Positions 45,946 to 55,170 are shown, counted from the first letter of the stretch. The stretch: DNA of 64,000 nucleotides from Asaia bogorensis (GCF_900465345.1 NZ_UEGO01000013.1:1-64000); one strand, 5' to 3'. A program made the numbers and translations. Notes: a model not told the origin generated them from the sequence alone.

Positions 45946-47667
45946 ATGACCAAGATCTGTGGTGACGCCGAGAATTTCGCGACATCGGCCCTGCGTGGCT
46001 TTGCCAGCCTCTATCGCGACATCGTCCAGCCGGTCCGTGGCGGCGTACTGCGCAGTCAGCCCGGTGCCAAGGGCAAGGTGGCTCTGGTGGTCGGTGGCGG
46101 GTCCGGGCATTTCCCGGCCTTCAACGGCTATGTCGGCACCGGCTTTGCGGATGCCGCTGTAGCGGGCGACGTCTTTGCTTCGCCCTCTACGCAGGCCATT
46201 TTGCGCATCGCCCGGCAGGCCAATCTGGGTGGCGGCGTTGTCCTCGGCTACGGCAATTACGCTGGTGACGTGCTGAACTTCAGTATCGCCGCAGAACGCC
46301 TTCGCGCCGAGGGGATCGATGCCCGGATGATCGCCACGACAGACGACATCGCAAGCGCCCCTGCCGAGGAGGCCAGCAGACGTCGTGGCACGGCAGGCGA
46401 CGTACCTGTTTTCAAGATCACGGGGGCTGCGGCCGAGGCAGGTCTCTCCCTCGACGAGGTCGAGGCGGTGGGCCAGCGTGCCAATGCGCGTACCCGTTCT
46501 TTCGGTGTGGCGTTCGACGGGTGCACCTTGCCTGGTGAAACCGAGAAGCTCTTCCATGTCCCGAATGGCCGTGTTGCGCTCGGCCTTGGTGTTCATGGAG
46601 AGCAGGGCATTGATGAGCAGGATCTCATGCGCCCCGAAGCGCTGGCTGCCATCCTGTGCGAGCGTCTGCTGAAGGAAGCACCCCCGAAGGCGGGATCGCG
46701 CATCACGGCGCTGCTGAATGGCTTGGGCGGGACGAAATATGAAGAGCTTTTCGTGCTGTGGGAAGCGATCATCCCCTATCTCGAAAATGCCGGATATACC
46801 CTGGTCGCACCCATCGCCGGGGAATACATCACCAGCCTTGATATGGCCGGATGCTCACTGACCATCACATGGCTCGATGAAGAGCTCGAGCGTTTCTGGT
46901 GTGCCCCGGTGGATAGCGCGGCATTCCGCCGCAACGCGGTGACCCGCGTGCAGGATCATGCCCTGTCGGTGCTGACAGATGCCCCGGCCGTTTACATGAA
47001 ATCCCTTACCGATGCCGGACGCGATGGCGGTCGCTGTGTGGCCTCCATCATGGTCAAGCTCTCACACGCCCTGACAGAGGCCGAGGCCGAGCTTGGGCAA
47101 ATCGACGCTCACGCGGGCGATGGCGACCACGGACAAGGAATGGCCCGTGGGGCGGCTGCTTCGGCCAAGGCCGCACTGGCCGCTGTTGAGGCCGGGGCGG
47201 GCCCTGCGACAGTGCTCGCAGCGGCAGCAGATGCCTGGGCGGATCGTGCCGGCGGCACATCGGGCGCCTTGTGGGGGGCAGGGCTGTTCGCCTTCAGCAC
47301 AGCCTTCGATGATTCTGCCGTGCCCGATGCCCAGAGCCTTTCGACCGGCCTGCGTCGCGCAATGGAAAAGATTACAGCCCTTGGCAAGGCGAAGCCGGGT
47401 GACAAGACCCTTATGGATGCTCTGGTCCCCCTCGTGGAACGCTTCGAGCAGGGCCTGCGCCAGGGAGAGAATGTCTCGAAAGCCTGGAACGAAGCCGCCA
47501 AGGCATCAACCACCGCAGCCGAGGCGACGAAAGACCTCCTGCCGCGACTGGGTCGCGCACGCACTCATGGCGAGCGCAGCAAAGGCTATCCTGACGCTGG
47601 TGCAATTTCCATGGCGCTTAGTGCCCGTGTCGTGGGTGAGGCGCTTGCCTCGCTCGCTGTGAAGTAA
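45946..47667 (+). CDS. One-chain ATP-dependent dihydroxyacetone/erythrulose kinase (DhaK-DhaL)
   Basis: 573 residues from ATG 45946 (GAGGA upstream). Residues 1-335 are the DhaK domain with GGGSGHFPA near 50 and the histidine that binds the ketone carbonyl, H217 in GLGVHGEQG. Residues 370-573 are the ATP-binding DhaL domain with Mg-binding D387, D392 and D394 in IDAHAGDGDHG. It phosphorylates short ketoses such as dihydroxyacetone; related one-chain enzymes (LerK, DerK) phosphorylate L- or D-erythrulose. The locus suggests an erythrulose role. It closes the operon, before a terminator. Confidence 0.83.
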   Translation: MTKICGDAENFATSALRGFASLYRDIVQPVRGGVLRSQPGAKGKVALVVGGGSGHFPAFNGYVGTGFADAAVAGDVFASPSTQAILRIARQANLGGGVVLGYGNYAGDVLNFSIAAERLRAEGIDARMIATTDDIASAPAEEASRRRGTAGDVPVFKITGAAAEAGLSLDEVEAVGQRANARTRSFGVAFDGCTLPGETEKLFHVPNGRVALGLGVHGEQGIDEQDLMRPEALAAILCERLLKEAPPKAGSRITALLNGLGGTKYEELFVLWEAIIPYLENAGYTLVAPIAGEYITSLDMAGCSLTITWLDEELERFWCAPVDSAAFRRNAVTRVQDHALSVLTDAPAVYMKSLTDAGRDGGRCVASIMVKLSHALTEAEAELGQIDAHAGDGDHGQGMARGAAASAKAALAAVEAGAGPATVLAAAADAWADRAGGTSGALWGAGLFAFSTAFDDSAVPDAQSLSTGLRRAMEKITALGKAKPGDKTLMDALVPLVERFEQGLRQGENVSKAWNEAAKASTTAAEATKDLLPRLGRARTHGERSKGYPDAGAISMALSARVVGEALASLAVK

Positions 47668-47733
47668 CATCGCGAGGTTAAACTCGGCGGCTCACCAGGC
47701 CACTGCGTTCAAGACCAATTGAAGCAAGCTGGA

Positions 47734-47760
47734 AAGGGGGGCTCTCATGCCCCCCTTATT
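47734..47760 (+). terminator. Terminator closing the tetritol locus
   Basis: AAGGGGGGC (47734-47742) pairs perfectly with GCCCCCCTT (47749-47757) around a six-base loop, followed by ATT. It lies between the kinase stop and the convergent permease gene and may serve both strands, though the T-run is short. Confidence 0.8.
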
Positions 47761-47876
47761 CACGTCCCATGCCCAGCTTATCCACAAGCTTGCCCACGAA
47801 CGCATCCACCAAATCTGTGGGTAACGTCATGAGCGGCGGAAAAACGGCCCCTCGTCAGACATCCGCACGTCATGCC

Positions 47877-49298
47877 TCAGGGAGAGGATGATCCTCCGGT
47901 GGCAAAGCGGGAGTTGTGCCGGGAGTAGAACCAGTAGGTCGCAAATCCGAGCCCCGCATAAGCGATCAGCAACAGGGCCGGGACCGGATTGCCGTGCATC
48001 AGGGCGCGGGCCATGTCGGCAAAAAGCGGCGCAATCATCACGAGGCAGAACAGGATGCCCAGCGTCGGGGTGACGCCAATCCACCATCCCCTGATGGTGA
48101 CGCCCCCCAGCGGAACACTGAAGCTTCTTGGCATATCAGGGTGCTTGTTGCGCTGCCAGATAACCGTGAAGCACACAATACCGAAGGCGGCTGCCGTCCC
48201 GATGCTGACAAGATCGCTGATCACGTCAATTGGCAATGTCGCCGTGGCGAGAGCCACCAGAATACCTAGCAGGATCGTCCCGGTCCAAGGCGTGTGGTAG
48301 CGCTTGTGCACATACGCGAAGATCGGGGGGAGCAGCCCGTCGCGGCTCATTGCAAAGAAGATGCGTGTCTGTCCGTAAAGCAGGCCCAGCAATACCGAGC
48401 AAAGCCCGATCGTGGCGCCGAGATTGACGAACAGGGCGAGCCACGGCTGATGCATGGCGCGCACGGCGATTGCGAGCGGATCGGCCACATTGAGCTGCTG
48501 GTAGGGCACGATACCGATCAGGATGGACGCCACACACACATAAACGATCGTGCAGATCACAAGGCTGCCGATAATCCCGATCGGCACATCCCGACGCGGG
48601 TTGCGCGCCTCGGCCGATGCTGTCGAGACAGCCTCAAACCCGACATAGGCAAAGAAGATGATCGAGGCCGCACGGAACATGCCGGGGATGCCGTATTGGA
48701 ACCCGCCGCGATACTCAGGAATGAAGGGGTGCCAATAGGAGGGATGCAGCGCAAAAAGACCGCACACGACAAACAGGAAAAGCACCCCGACCTTGATGAA
48801 TACGATCACCGTGTTGACGCGTGCTGACTCTTGTACGCCGCGCACCAGACAGGCCGTCACCACCGCAATGGCCAGCGTTGCGACAAGGTCAAAGCGCCAG
48901 CCCGAGGTGATGGCCATGCCGCCGCTTCCCGGCACGGTCTGGAAGGTTGCCTGACTCAGTGCCGCCGGGACATGCATATTGAAGCTTGAGAGCAGGCTCG
49001 TGGCATAGCCTGACAGGCCGGACGCGACAGCGGCACAGGAGATGCCGTATTCGAGCAGTAGCAGCCACCCGACCGTCCAGGCGGCCTTCTCACCCATCGA
49101 CACATAGGCGTAGGAATAGGCCGACCCCGACACAGGCAGGCTGGAGGACAGTTCGCCGTAGGAGAAGGCCGTAAAGAGACAGGCCAGCGCCGCGATGATG
49201 AACGAGACAAGAATGGACGGCCCCGCATACTCGGCGGCAGCTGTGCCGGTCATGACATAGATGCCAGCGCCGATCGTGGAGCCGACACCGAGCATCAC
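47877..49298 (-). CDS. APC-family amino-acid permease (cationic amino acid transporter-like), start uncertain
   Basis: 473 residues from a GTG at 49298; about twelve membrane helices; the first helix GVGSTIGAGIYVMTGTAAAEYAGP and GLSGYATSLL fit the CAT/APC branch, which imports amino acids with protons or by exchange. The conserved cytoplasmic lead (NGLKRSLTATQLV) lies upstream of the GTG in the same open frame, which continues to a stop at 49455-49457 without any ATG, GTG or TTG. So the real start is a rare codon (ATT or CTG between 49433 and 49413), or the 5' end is damaged. Confidence 0.85.
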   Translation of the reverse strand: MMLGVGSTIGAGIYVMTGTAAAEYAGPSILVSFIIAALACLFTAFSYGELSSSLPVSGSAYSYAYVSMGEKAAWTVGWLLLLEYGISCAAVASGLSGYATSLLSSFNMHVPAALSQATFQTVPGSGGMAITSGWRFDLVATLAIAVVTACLVRGVQESARVNTVIVFIKVGVLFLFVVCGLFALHPSYWHPFIPEYRGGFQYGIPGMFRAASIIFFAYVGFEAVSTASAEARNPRRDVPIGIIGSLVICTIVYVCVASILIGIVPYQQLNVADPLAIAVRAMHQPWLALFVNLGATIGLCSVLLGLLYGQTRIFFAMSRDGLLPPIFAYVHKRYHTPWTGTILLGILVALATATLPIDVISDLVSIGTAAAFGIVCFTVIWQRNKHPDMPRSFSVPLGGVTIRGWWIGVTPTLGILFCLVMIAPLFADMARALMHGNPVPALLLIAYAGLGFATYWFYSRHNSRFATGGSSSP

Positions 49299-49494
49299 AA
49301 GCTGCGTGGCCGTCAGCGAGCGCTTGAGCCCGTTGGTTTCGTAATCAGCCGTGACCTGTTCGAGCGTCTTGCGTCGGCTTGCGGAGTTCGATGCGGAGGG
49401 TGGAGGTTCGGCCAGGTCAGGAATGATACTAATCGCCCATAGTGGAAAAGCCGATCATGCCGGATCGGCTGTCAAAGTGGAAATTATTTCGTTA

Positions 49495-50340
49495 TCAAAA
49501 GAGAACGAGTGCGACGAGGGAGACGGCACCGGCTCCCATGCAATAGAAGGCGAAAGGCGACAACGCCCAGCGCTCATGATTGCGGAAATAACGCAGCAGA
49601 ACAGCCGTACTGATGAGCGCCGTCACACCCGCCGCGATAGCCGCGATGATGGAAATGCGGATCATGTCCGGGCTGACACTCATATGACGGAGCTGCCATG
49701 CCTCATGCACGGTCGCCGCCAGAACCGCAGGCTGCGCCATGAGCAGCGAGAACCGGGCAGCTGTCTCATGATTGAGCCCACAGACAAGCCCCGCATTGAT
49801 GGTCGAACCCGAACGCGAGATGCCGGGGAAGAGTGCCAGACACTGCCATAGCCCGATGACCACCGCATCGCGGGCCGACATGTCGGCAATGGCACGCTGG
49901 GGCATACGCCCCTTGTAAGACCGCATCCACTCGGTAACGAGCAGGATCACACCGTTCAGGATCAGGAAGATCGCCACAGCAGCAGGCGTACCGAAAATGA
50001 CCTTCAGCTTGTGCTCGAACGCCGCACCGAAGATGACCACCGGAATGGTGGCCACAACCAGAAGCACCAGAATACGGATGGCTTCCTCTCGGCGGGCCGC
50101 ACCATGCATCCCGATTGCACCGGTAAAAATGGCCAGCCAGTCACGCCAGAAGAAGCAGAAGAGCGCAACCAGCGTGCCAAAATGCAGCATCGTCAGAAAA
50201 GGCAGAAACAGCTCGCTCCGCTCGTCCAGATTCCAGTGAAGCAGGGCGGGAAGGAGGACTGCATGGCCGAGACTGCTCACGGGGAAGAGTTCGGTCAGTC
50301 CCTGGACGATGGCCAGAACCAGTGCTTGAAGCAGCGTCAT
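49495..50340 (-). CDS. uppP: Undecaprenyl-diphosphatase UppP (BacA family)
   Basis: 281 residues, eight or so membrane helices, with the two active-site motifs of the family: QGLTELFPVSSLGH near residue 13 (the usual form has STGH) and LFPGISRSGSTI near 170. It removes one phosphate from undecaprenyl diphosphate to recycle the lipid carrier for cell-wall synthesis and gives bacitracin tolerance. It lies alone, divergent to the MlaD-like gene. Confidence 0.92.
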   Translation of the reverse strand: MTLLQALVLAIVQGLTELFPVSSLGHAVLLPALLHWNLDERSELFLPFLTMLHFGTLVALFCFFWRDWLAIFTGAIGMHGAARREEAIRILVLLVVATIPVVIFGAAFEHKLKVIFGTPAAVAIFLILNGVILLVTEWMRSYKGRMPQRAIADMSARDAVVIGLWQCLALFPGISRSGSTINAGLVCGLNHETAARFSLLMAQPAVLAATVHEAWQLRHMSVSPDMIRISIIAAIAAGVTALISTAVLLRYFRNHERWALSPFAFYCMGAGAVSLVALVLF

Positions 50341-50468
50341 GTCAGCTCAGTATGAAATAAATGTTTCCATCTCCTGCCTTACTGCGGCACGGATCGCAAG
50401 CCCGCGCTTGACCGTCACCGCAACTCGGGCGAAGAGTTCCGCTGATATAACAGGCAGGTGACGCAGAT

Positions 50469-50921
50469 ATGGCAGCAAAAAACCGGGGCGGCGCGATTCT
50501 GGCCAGCACAATGGTGCTGGCTATCGCAGCGGGCTTTGCTGTCTTTGCCGTGGCACAGCGGCATGGCCCGTCAGGAGACACCCAGAAGCTTCATGCCCGC
50601 TTCGTTTCTGCCAATGGGCTGGACGCAGGCGCTGCCGTCGTGCTGGCAGGCGTCCGTGTCGGTACGGTCCAGAAAATCAGCCTCGACCCGGCCACACAGA
50701 TGGCGCAGGTCGATTTCTCCATCGACCGCCATCTGTCGCTGCCTTCAGACACGATCCTGACCATCGCTGCGCCGACGATGACCTCGGAAAACGCTCTGAC
50801 CATCGAGCCTGGCACGTCCCGCGAGCGTTTGCCCTCAGATGGCACCATCACCAACACCCAGGCGCCCACATCGCTTGAGCAGCAGGTCAGCAACTATATC
50901 TTCGGGTCCGGCATTCAGTAG
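50469..50921 (+). CDS. Stand-alone MlaD/MCE-domain protein
   Basis: 150 residues: an N-terminal membrane anchor (about 9-28) and one MCE domain (about 38-115) with FVSANGLDAGAAVVLAGVRVG and LTIEPG. MlaD is the periplasmic hexameric part of the Mla phospholipid transporter. The ATPase, permease, MlaC and MlaA genes are not adjacent, so it may work with a complex encoded elsewhere, or its function differs. In some alphaproteobacteria mlaD lies beside an NADH-ubiquinone chaperone gene, also absent here. Confidence 0.82.
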   Translation: MAAKNRGGAILASTMVLAIAAGFAVFAVAQRHGPSGDTQKLHARFVSANGLDAGAAVVLAGVRVGTVQKISLDPATQMAQVDFSIDRHLSLPSDTILTIAAPTMTSENALTIEPGTSRERLPSDGTITNTQAPTSLEQQVSNYIFGSGIQ

Positions 50922-51122
50922 GCCGCATCGCCCCTGAATGGGGGTGATCCAACAAGGCGGGCAGGGGGGCTGAGGCACCGCGCGCAGGCTTGTGTACGTA
51001 TCCATAGCACCCGCAAAAATTGTCCGGCCAGACGACCAAGGCGGTTTCAGCAAAACGCCATCTAGCTGGAGCGGCGCTCGGGACGACAGCCATCAATTTG
51101 CGCCCGATACTGTCGAATACCC

Positions 51123-52277
51123 TTAGTCGTTAAGGGGGTAGAGTGCGAGAAGGCGTCTTTGCTTGCGCCAGTAGCGCAGCATCGTATAGGCCCCACAGGT
51201 TTTCCAGCCTCGTGCCCTGTTCATCGCCCCGACACGAAACGCCATGCGATAGTGATAGAATTGCGCGCGATACGCCTCCCACAGCGTCGTGCGTGAATCC
51301 CATATATGTGTGGCCTCGGATCCGACGCCGTTGAGTTCGATGATCTCGAAATCCTCACCGCGTCGCAAAGCCTCGATCGAGGCCGCCTTGACGTCGATAC
51401 GACCGAAATGGAATTCGCGGATATCGCCGATGATTTCGTCAAGGCGACGTGTGAGCGCGGGGGTGGCATCGGCGCAACCGTTGCGGAAGATAGAGCCCTT
51501 GCAATGGTTGCCGGTAAAGACAAGCTGCACCGGCTCCCCCTTGGCAGGAACCGTATCAAGACGATCCTTGAGGCGCGGCAGATAGATGTCGGGCAGCAGA
51601 TTGGTTCGCGTATCGCGCGCAATGAGCTCGCGTATGGTCGCAGCACCATCTCCCTCAACGATCGGCGCTTCCTTGTAGGTGATCGAGGTGATGCGCCCTG
51701 AGGAAGCGCCCGGCTCACGGATGTAGAACAGCCCGGCCTCGACAGGCCCGGTGGCGAGTGCCTGCGCCATGATACGCACATTGGAAGGGAACGTCTCGAG
51801 CACCCCGAGCAGCGCGTCCTCACTCTGGACGAGCTTCACCCCGGTTCCGTTGCACCCGATATCCGGCTTGATCACGGCTGGAAAATCGATGCCCTTCGTC
51901 CTCATGGCGGCGACCAGTTCACGCGCATCGTCCTTGCGGCGTCCCTTACGCAACATCTGCGTGACATAGGGCGCGATCCAGCGTGTAGCGACCGGACCGG
52001 CCAGATCGAGAATACCGCTCTTGCTTTCGCCACAGAGCCCGCCCGTTTCGATCAGGGGGTTCGCCGCACTGGGTACGCTGAAATCGCCATATCGCAGACC
52101 GAGACCGATCCAGTACAGAACGATCGGCGTATAGAAAATCGACCCGGGCCAAAACTCGAACAACGAGAGTGGATGCGGCTCCTTCTTTGTTTCTCCTTGC
52201 CTGGTTGCGGTCTCTGCGCCCATGCCGGTGTCATCGCAATCGGAAGAGTCGGGGAATCCGTGTGTCGTCTGAAGCAT
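51123..52277 (-). CDS. ATP-grasp domain protein (D-Ala-D-Ala-ligase-like), unknown substrate
   Basis: 384 residues from the Met at 52277; the frame opens at 52313, inside dedA. The N-terminal part has a hydrophobic FEFWPGSIFYTPIVLYWIGLG segment. The ATP-grasp core shows FPAVIKPDIGCNGTGVKLV, ITYKEAPIVEGDGAATIREL and a C-terminal FEIIELNGVGSE, which would hold the Mg-binding Glu and Asn. The family joins a carboxylate to an amine or thiol using ATP, but the substrate is unknown. It is right after dedA in the same direction. Confidence 0.75.
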   Translation of the reverse strand: MLQTTHGFPDSSDCDDTGMGAETATRQGETKKEPHPLSLFEFWPGSIFYTPIVLYWIGLGLRYGDFSVPSAANPLIETGGLCGESKSGILDLAGPVATRWIAPYVTQMLRKGRRKDDARELVAAMRTKGIDFPAVIKPDIGCNGTGVKLVQSEDALLGVLETFPSNVRIMAQALATGPVEAGLFYIREPGASSGRITSITYKEAPIVEGDGAATIRELIARDTRTNLLPDIYLPRLKDRLDTVPAKGEPVQLVFTGNHCKGSIFRNGCADATPALTRRLDEIIGDIREFHFGRIDVKAASIEALRRGEDFEIIELNGVGSEATHIWDSRTTLWEAYRAQFYHYRMAFRVGAMNRARGWKTCGAYTMLRYWRKQRRLLALYPLND

Positions 52278-52284
52278 CTGCCAC

Positions 52285-52881
52285 TCAGTCACTGAAAGTC
52301 TGAAACCGGGCAATCAGACGCCCGACGAAAAGGATGGTCAGTATGAACCCCGCGATCCCAAACCAGCGCCAGCTCGCCAAATGGACCGACATCCAGCCAC
52401 CCACATGCAACGACACGCTGAAAAGGAGCGAGGTCCAGATCAATGTAGCGACTACCGCGCTGGCAGCAAACGCGCCGAATGGTGCCCGGAAAAACCCGCA
52501 AGCCGTATAGAGCGGCAGACGGGCCCCCGGGATGAAACGGCTTATCACGACGGTGCGTACGACGTTACGGTGAAACCAGCTGCGCCCCTTGTCATGGCGC
52601 GGCATGGTCAGCCAGCGCCGGGCAGGGGGCCATTTCGCGCCCACGGCACCCAGGCCGTAGAGCCCGAGATCGCCCACAGCCACGCCGATATAAAGGGAGA
52701 CAAGCGCCAGCGCGACGCTGAGACGACCATCATCCACCGCCATGGCCGCAATCATGGTCGTGGCATCCTCAAGGATGAATGTGCCGATGATGACAGCCAG
52801 TCCCTTGGACCACCACGCCGCACCGGCAATCGAGAGGAGGTGGTAGAGCGAACTGGTATGAAGAGGGGTGCCATCGGACAT
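52285..52881 (-). CDS. DedA-family membrane protein
   Basis: 198 residues with four to five hydrophobic segments and the DedA pattern FILEDATTMIAAM (acidic residues in the re-entrant helix) and SRFIPGARLPLYTACGF (conserved arginines). DedA proteins are inner-membrane transporters, some of which recycle undecaprenyl phosphate or phospholipids. It precedes the ATP-grasp gene by 7 bases, so the pair is likely one operon. UppP, with a related lipid-carrier task, is 2 kb away. Confidence 0.85.
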   Translation of the reverse strand: MSDGTPLHTSSLYHLLSIAGAAWWSKGLAVIIGTFILEDATTMIAAMAVDDGRLSVALALVSLYIGVAVGDLGLYGLGAVGAKWPPARRWLTMPRHDKGRSWFHRNVVRTVVISRFIPGARLPLYTACGFFRAPFGAFAASAVVATLIWTSLLFSVSLHVGGWMSVHLASWRWFGIAGFILTILFVGRLIARFQTFSD

Positions 52882-52993
52882 GGCGCATCATGTGCCACGG
52901 CAAACCCCAAAACGCCAACAGGGCAATTGCGAATCGCTCCTGACTTGCAGGATCCGATTGTAACGCCCTGAGGCGGAGCGACGACGCCGTAAC

Positions 52994-53755
52994 CTATTGG
53001 AGATTTACAAAGCAGCCGCCATCGACCAGCAGGGCGGCACCCGTGACATAGCTGGCAAGTGACGAGCCCAGAAAGACGATTGGCCCTGCCAGATCTTCCG
53101 GCTCGCCCAGCCTGCCGAGCGGGATGCGCGCGATCATTGCGCTGGCCTTCCCTTCATCGGCCAGATCCTCCTGATTGATCGGCGTCCTTATCGTGCCGGG
53201 CAACACTGAATTGCAGCGAATGTTATGTGGCCCCAGAGCAATGGCTGTGGACTGCATGAGCGAGTGAACGCCCGCCTTGGTAGGCGTATAATGCGTCTGG
53301 AACTCCCCTCCAACCAGAGCCGAGATGGACGACACCGCAATGATCGCCCCGCCGCGCCCCTGTCTGACCATCTGATTGGCCGCAGCCTGCACCATGAAAT
53401 AGGCCCCGAGCAGATTGACGCCGATTGTCTTCTTCAACACGTCCGGCGGCAGGTCGAGAAAGGCGTGGAACGGGCAGATCCCGGCATTGCTGACAAAAAC
53501 GTCCAGACCGCCCAGTTGTGACTCGATAGCGCTCATGAAACGGACTGCCGTTTCCGGCTCGGCCACATCGCCCTGCAGGTACAAGGCGCGCCGCCCGGTT
53601 ACCTCGATCTCATCGAGAAGACTGCGAACAGTCTCGGGGGCCACGATGTCGGTTATGGCGACGTCAGCGCCCTGCCGCGCTGCTTCCAGGGCCGCCGCCT
53701 TGCCGATGCCTGAAGCGCCACCTGTAATCGCGAATACCTTACCTTCAAGCAGCAT
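52994..53755 (-). CDS. Short-chain dehydrogenase resembling L-rhamnose 1-dehydrogenase
   Basis: 253 residues: cofactor loop TGGASGIG at 11-18, NNAG-type site as SNAG near 89, catalytic S143, Y156 and K160 (HYTPTKAG). The stretch NAGICPFHAFLDLP, the SSISALVGGEFQTHYTPTK core and the ending VDGGCFVNLQ closely recall the NAD(P)-dependent L-rhamnose 1-dehydrogenases of the non-phosphorylative rhamnose route. Sugar oxidation to a lactone is therefore likely, with rhamnose or a similar sugar as substrate. It is the last gene of the minus-strand catabolic block. Confidence 0.75.
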   Translation of the reverse strand: MLLEGKVFAITGGASGIGKAAALEAARQGADVAITDIVAPETVRSLLDEIEVTGRRALYLQGDVAEPETAVRFMSAIESQLGGLDVFVSNAGICPFHAFLDLPPDVLKKTIGVNLLGAYFMVQAAANQMVRQGRGGAIIAVSSISALVGGEFQTHYTPTKAGVHSLMQSTAIALGPHNIRCNSVLPGTIRTPINQEDLADEGKASAMIARIPLGRLGEPEDLAGPIVFLGSSLASYVTGAALLVDGGCFVNLQ

Positions 53756-54086
53756 GAGCTTCGTCTCCTTCTATCCGGTCGCATGTTGAGCCTGCACGCT
53801 CTGGCCTTGACGGAAGCAAATCGCGCTGCGGCCCAACCATACCTCAATGCCCCCCTTAACCCCGACTTACGTTTGATGGACCAGGTTCTGGATTGGCCCT
53901 TGCGAGCCAGACGGGGGGCTCCCTCAAACCGCGTTGTAGCGGCGGCAAAGCACCATGCTCAATTCAGCTCTGCGCGAGCCCCAAAGGCGATGGACACGAC
54001 ACTCTTAAGGGAAAAGCAATGCTGATCATTGGCTACTCCGGAGAGGGGCCATACCGCCCGACCGGCCCAGTTCCCCTGTGCCAAAC
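53756..54086. other. 331-base gap without a recognisable gene
   Basis: Only short shadow frames are present; none has a clear ribosome site or family motif. It may carry a promoter for the SDR gene, but I see no convincing elements, terminator or repeat in it. Confidence 0.5.
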
Positions 54087-55076
54087 CTAGAGCGGCAGGA
54101 TCTGGCGCAGATAGTCGCGGTTACGGGCCGCAACACTCAGGCCGTCACCGCCATAATGCTCGACCAGGAACGGGCTTGAGTACCCATATTCCAGAGCCAT
54201 CGCGATGGCAGCCCGGTAGCTGATCACACCCTGCTCCATCGGCGCTGGCGCGGTAACGATCATCCCGGTCGTCGCATCTTCGGTACGCAGGTAGTTCTTC
54301 ACATGCCAGTAGCGCAGATAGGGGGCGAGCTTGACCATCATGCTGTGCCAGTGCTCGACCGGACGATGCAGCCGCACAAGGTTGCCAATATCAGCATTGA
54401 TCCCGCAGGCCGGGTGATCGACATCCTGAATAAAGCGAACGCTGGAATCAGCCGTCCCGAGATAGGTGTCCTCGTACATTTCGAGTGAAAGCGTCACGCC
54501 CACGCTTGCTGCATGGTCGGCAAGTTCGCGGATACGTGAAACCGCCTTTTGCCACACAGCCTTATCTTCCGGGTCACGATGACCCTGAGCGGTCCAGAAC
54601 CAGAGTGCCTTCTTCTGGGCATCGTTCAGTGCTGTTGCGAAGCCAACCGCGATTTCGCTTGCGCCCATCTCCGGCGCCACATCGATCACCCGATGGATAT
54701 AGGCCAGATAGGCATCGGCTTTCGTCGGGTCAGGATCGATCACTGAGCGTCGCGAGGTCGAGATTGCTGGGATGGTCAGGCCGGCATTGGTGCAGAGCGC
54801 CAGAAACTCGCGTCGGCGTGCTGGCGTCAGGTCTGCCACACGCAGCCAGCTATCCGTCGGGTCGATTTCCGTGAATCCTGCACGGGACACTTCCGATATC
54901 GCCTTGGCCCAACCCTCGGCGGATTGATCCTGCACCGAGCTGCCATCTGCCAGAACGGCGGGATACTGGATCATGGCCGCGGCGATCGGCCAGTTTTTCG
55001 CGTTGTAGCGGTGTTCTGATTTGTTGTCTGTTGCTGTGGATTGGGGGGTGGGGGCGTTCTCGACCGGGGCGGACAT
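54087..55076 (-). CDS. Xylose-isomerase-like TIM-barrel sugar isomerase/epimerase
   Basis: 329 residues from ATG 55076; the first 35 residues are a polar lead. The barrel shows the four metal ligands of the family: Glu in LEMYEDTYLG, Asp in NADIGNLVRL, His in YWHVKNYL and Glu in LVEHYGGDG. Such enzymes isomerise or epimerise sugars, sugar phosphates or keto sugars. The length and ligand set exclude endonuclease IV. The exact substrate is unknown; its place between a LysR gene and an L-rhamnose-dehydrogenase-like gene suggests a sugar-acid or keto-sugar route. Confidence 0.75.
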   Translation of the reverse strand: MSAPVENAPTPQSTATDNKSEHRYNAKNWPIAAAMIQYPAVLADGSSVQDQSAEGWAKAISEVSRAGFTEIDPTDSWLRVADLTPARRREFLALCTNAGLTIPAISTSRRSVIDPDPTKADAYLAYIHRVIDVAPEMGASEIAVGFATALNDAQKKALWFWTAQGHRDPEDKAVWQKAVSRIRELADHAASVGVTLSLEMYEDTYLGTADSSVRFIQDVDHPACGINADIGNLVRLHRPVEHWHSMMVKLAPYLRYWHVKNYLRTEDATTGMIVTAPAPMEQGVISYRAAIAMALEYGYSSPFLVEHYGGDGLSVAARNRDYLRQILPL

Positions 55077-55170
55077 GATCACATTCCTTGCAACGATGCG
55101 TCCGGCACATTGAAAGTCGGCACCAGACGCGGCCAAGCAAAGACGGTGCAGATGGCCTTGTCGATCAGAG

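Noticed and set aside
54087-55076. Calling the TIM-barrel isomerase EryC of the tetritol locus
   Set aside because: It belongs to the right superfamily but lies 7 kb away in a different block, on the other strand, beside a rhamnose-dehydrogenase-like gene; no direct link is visible.
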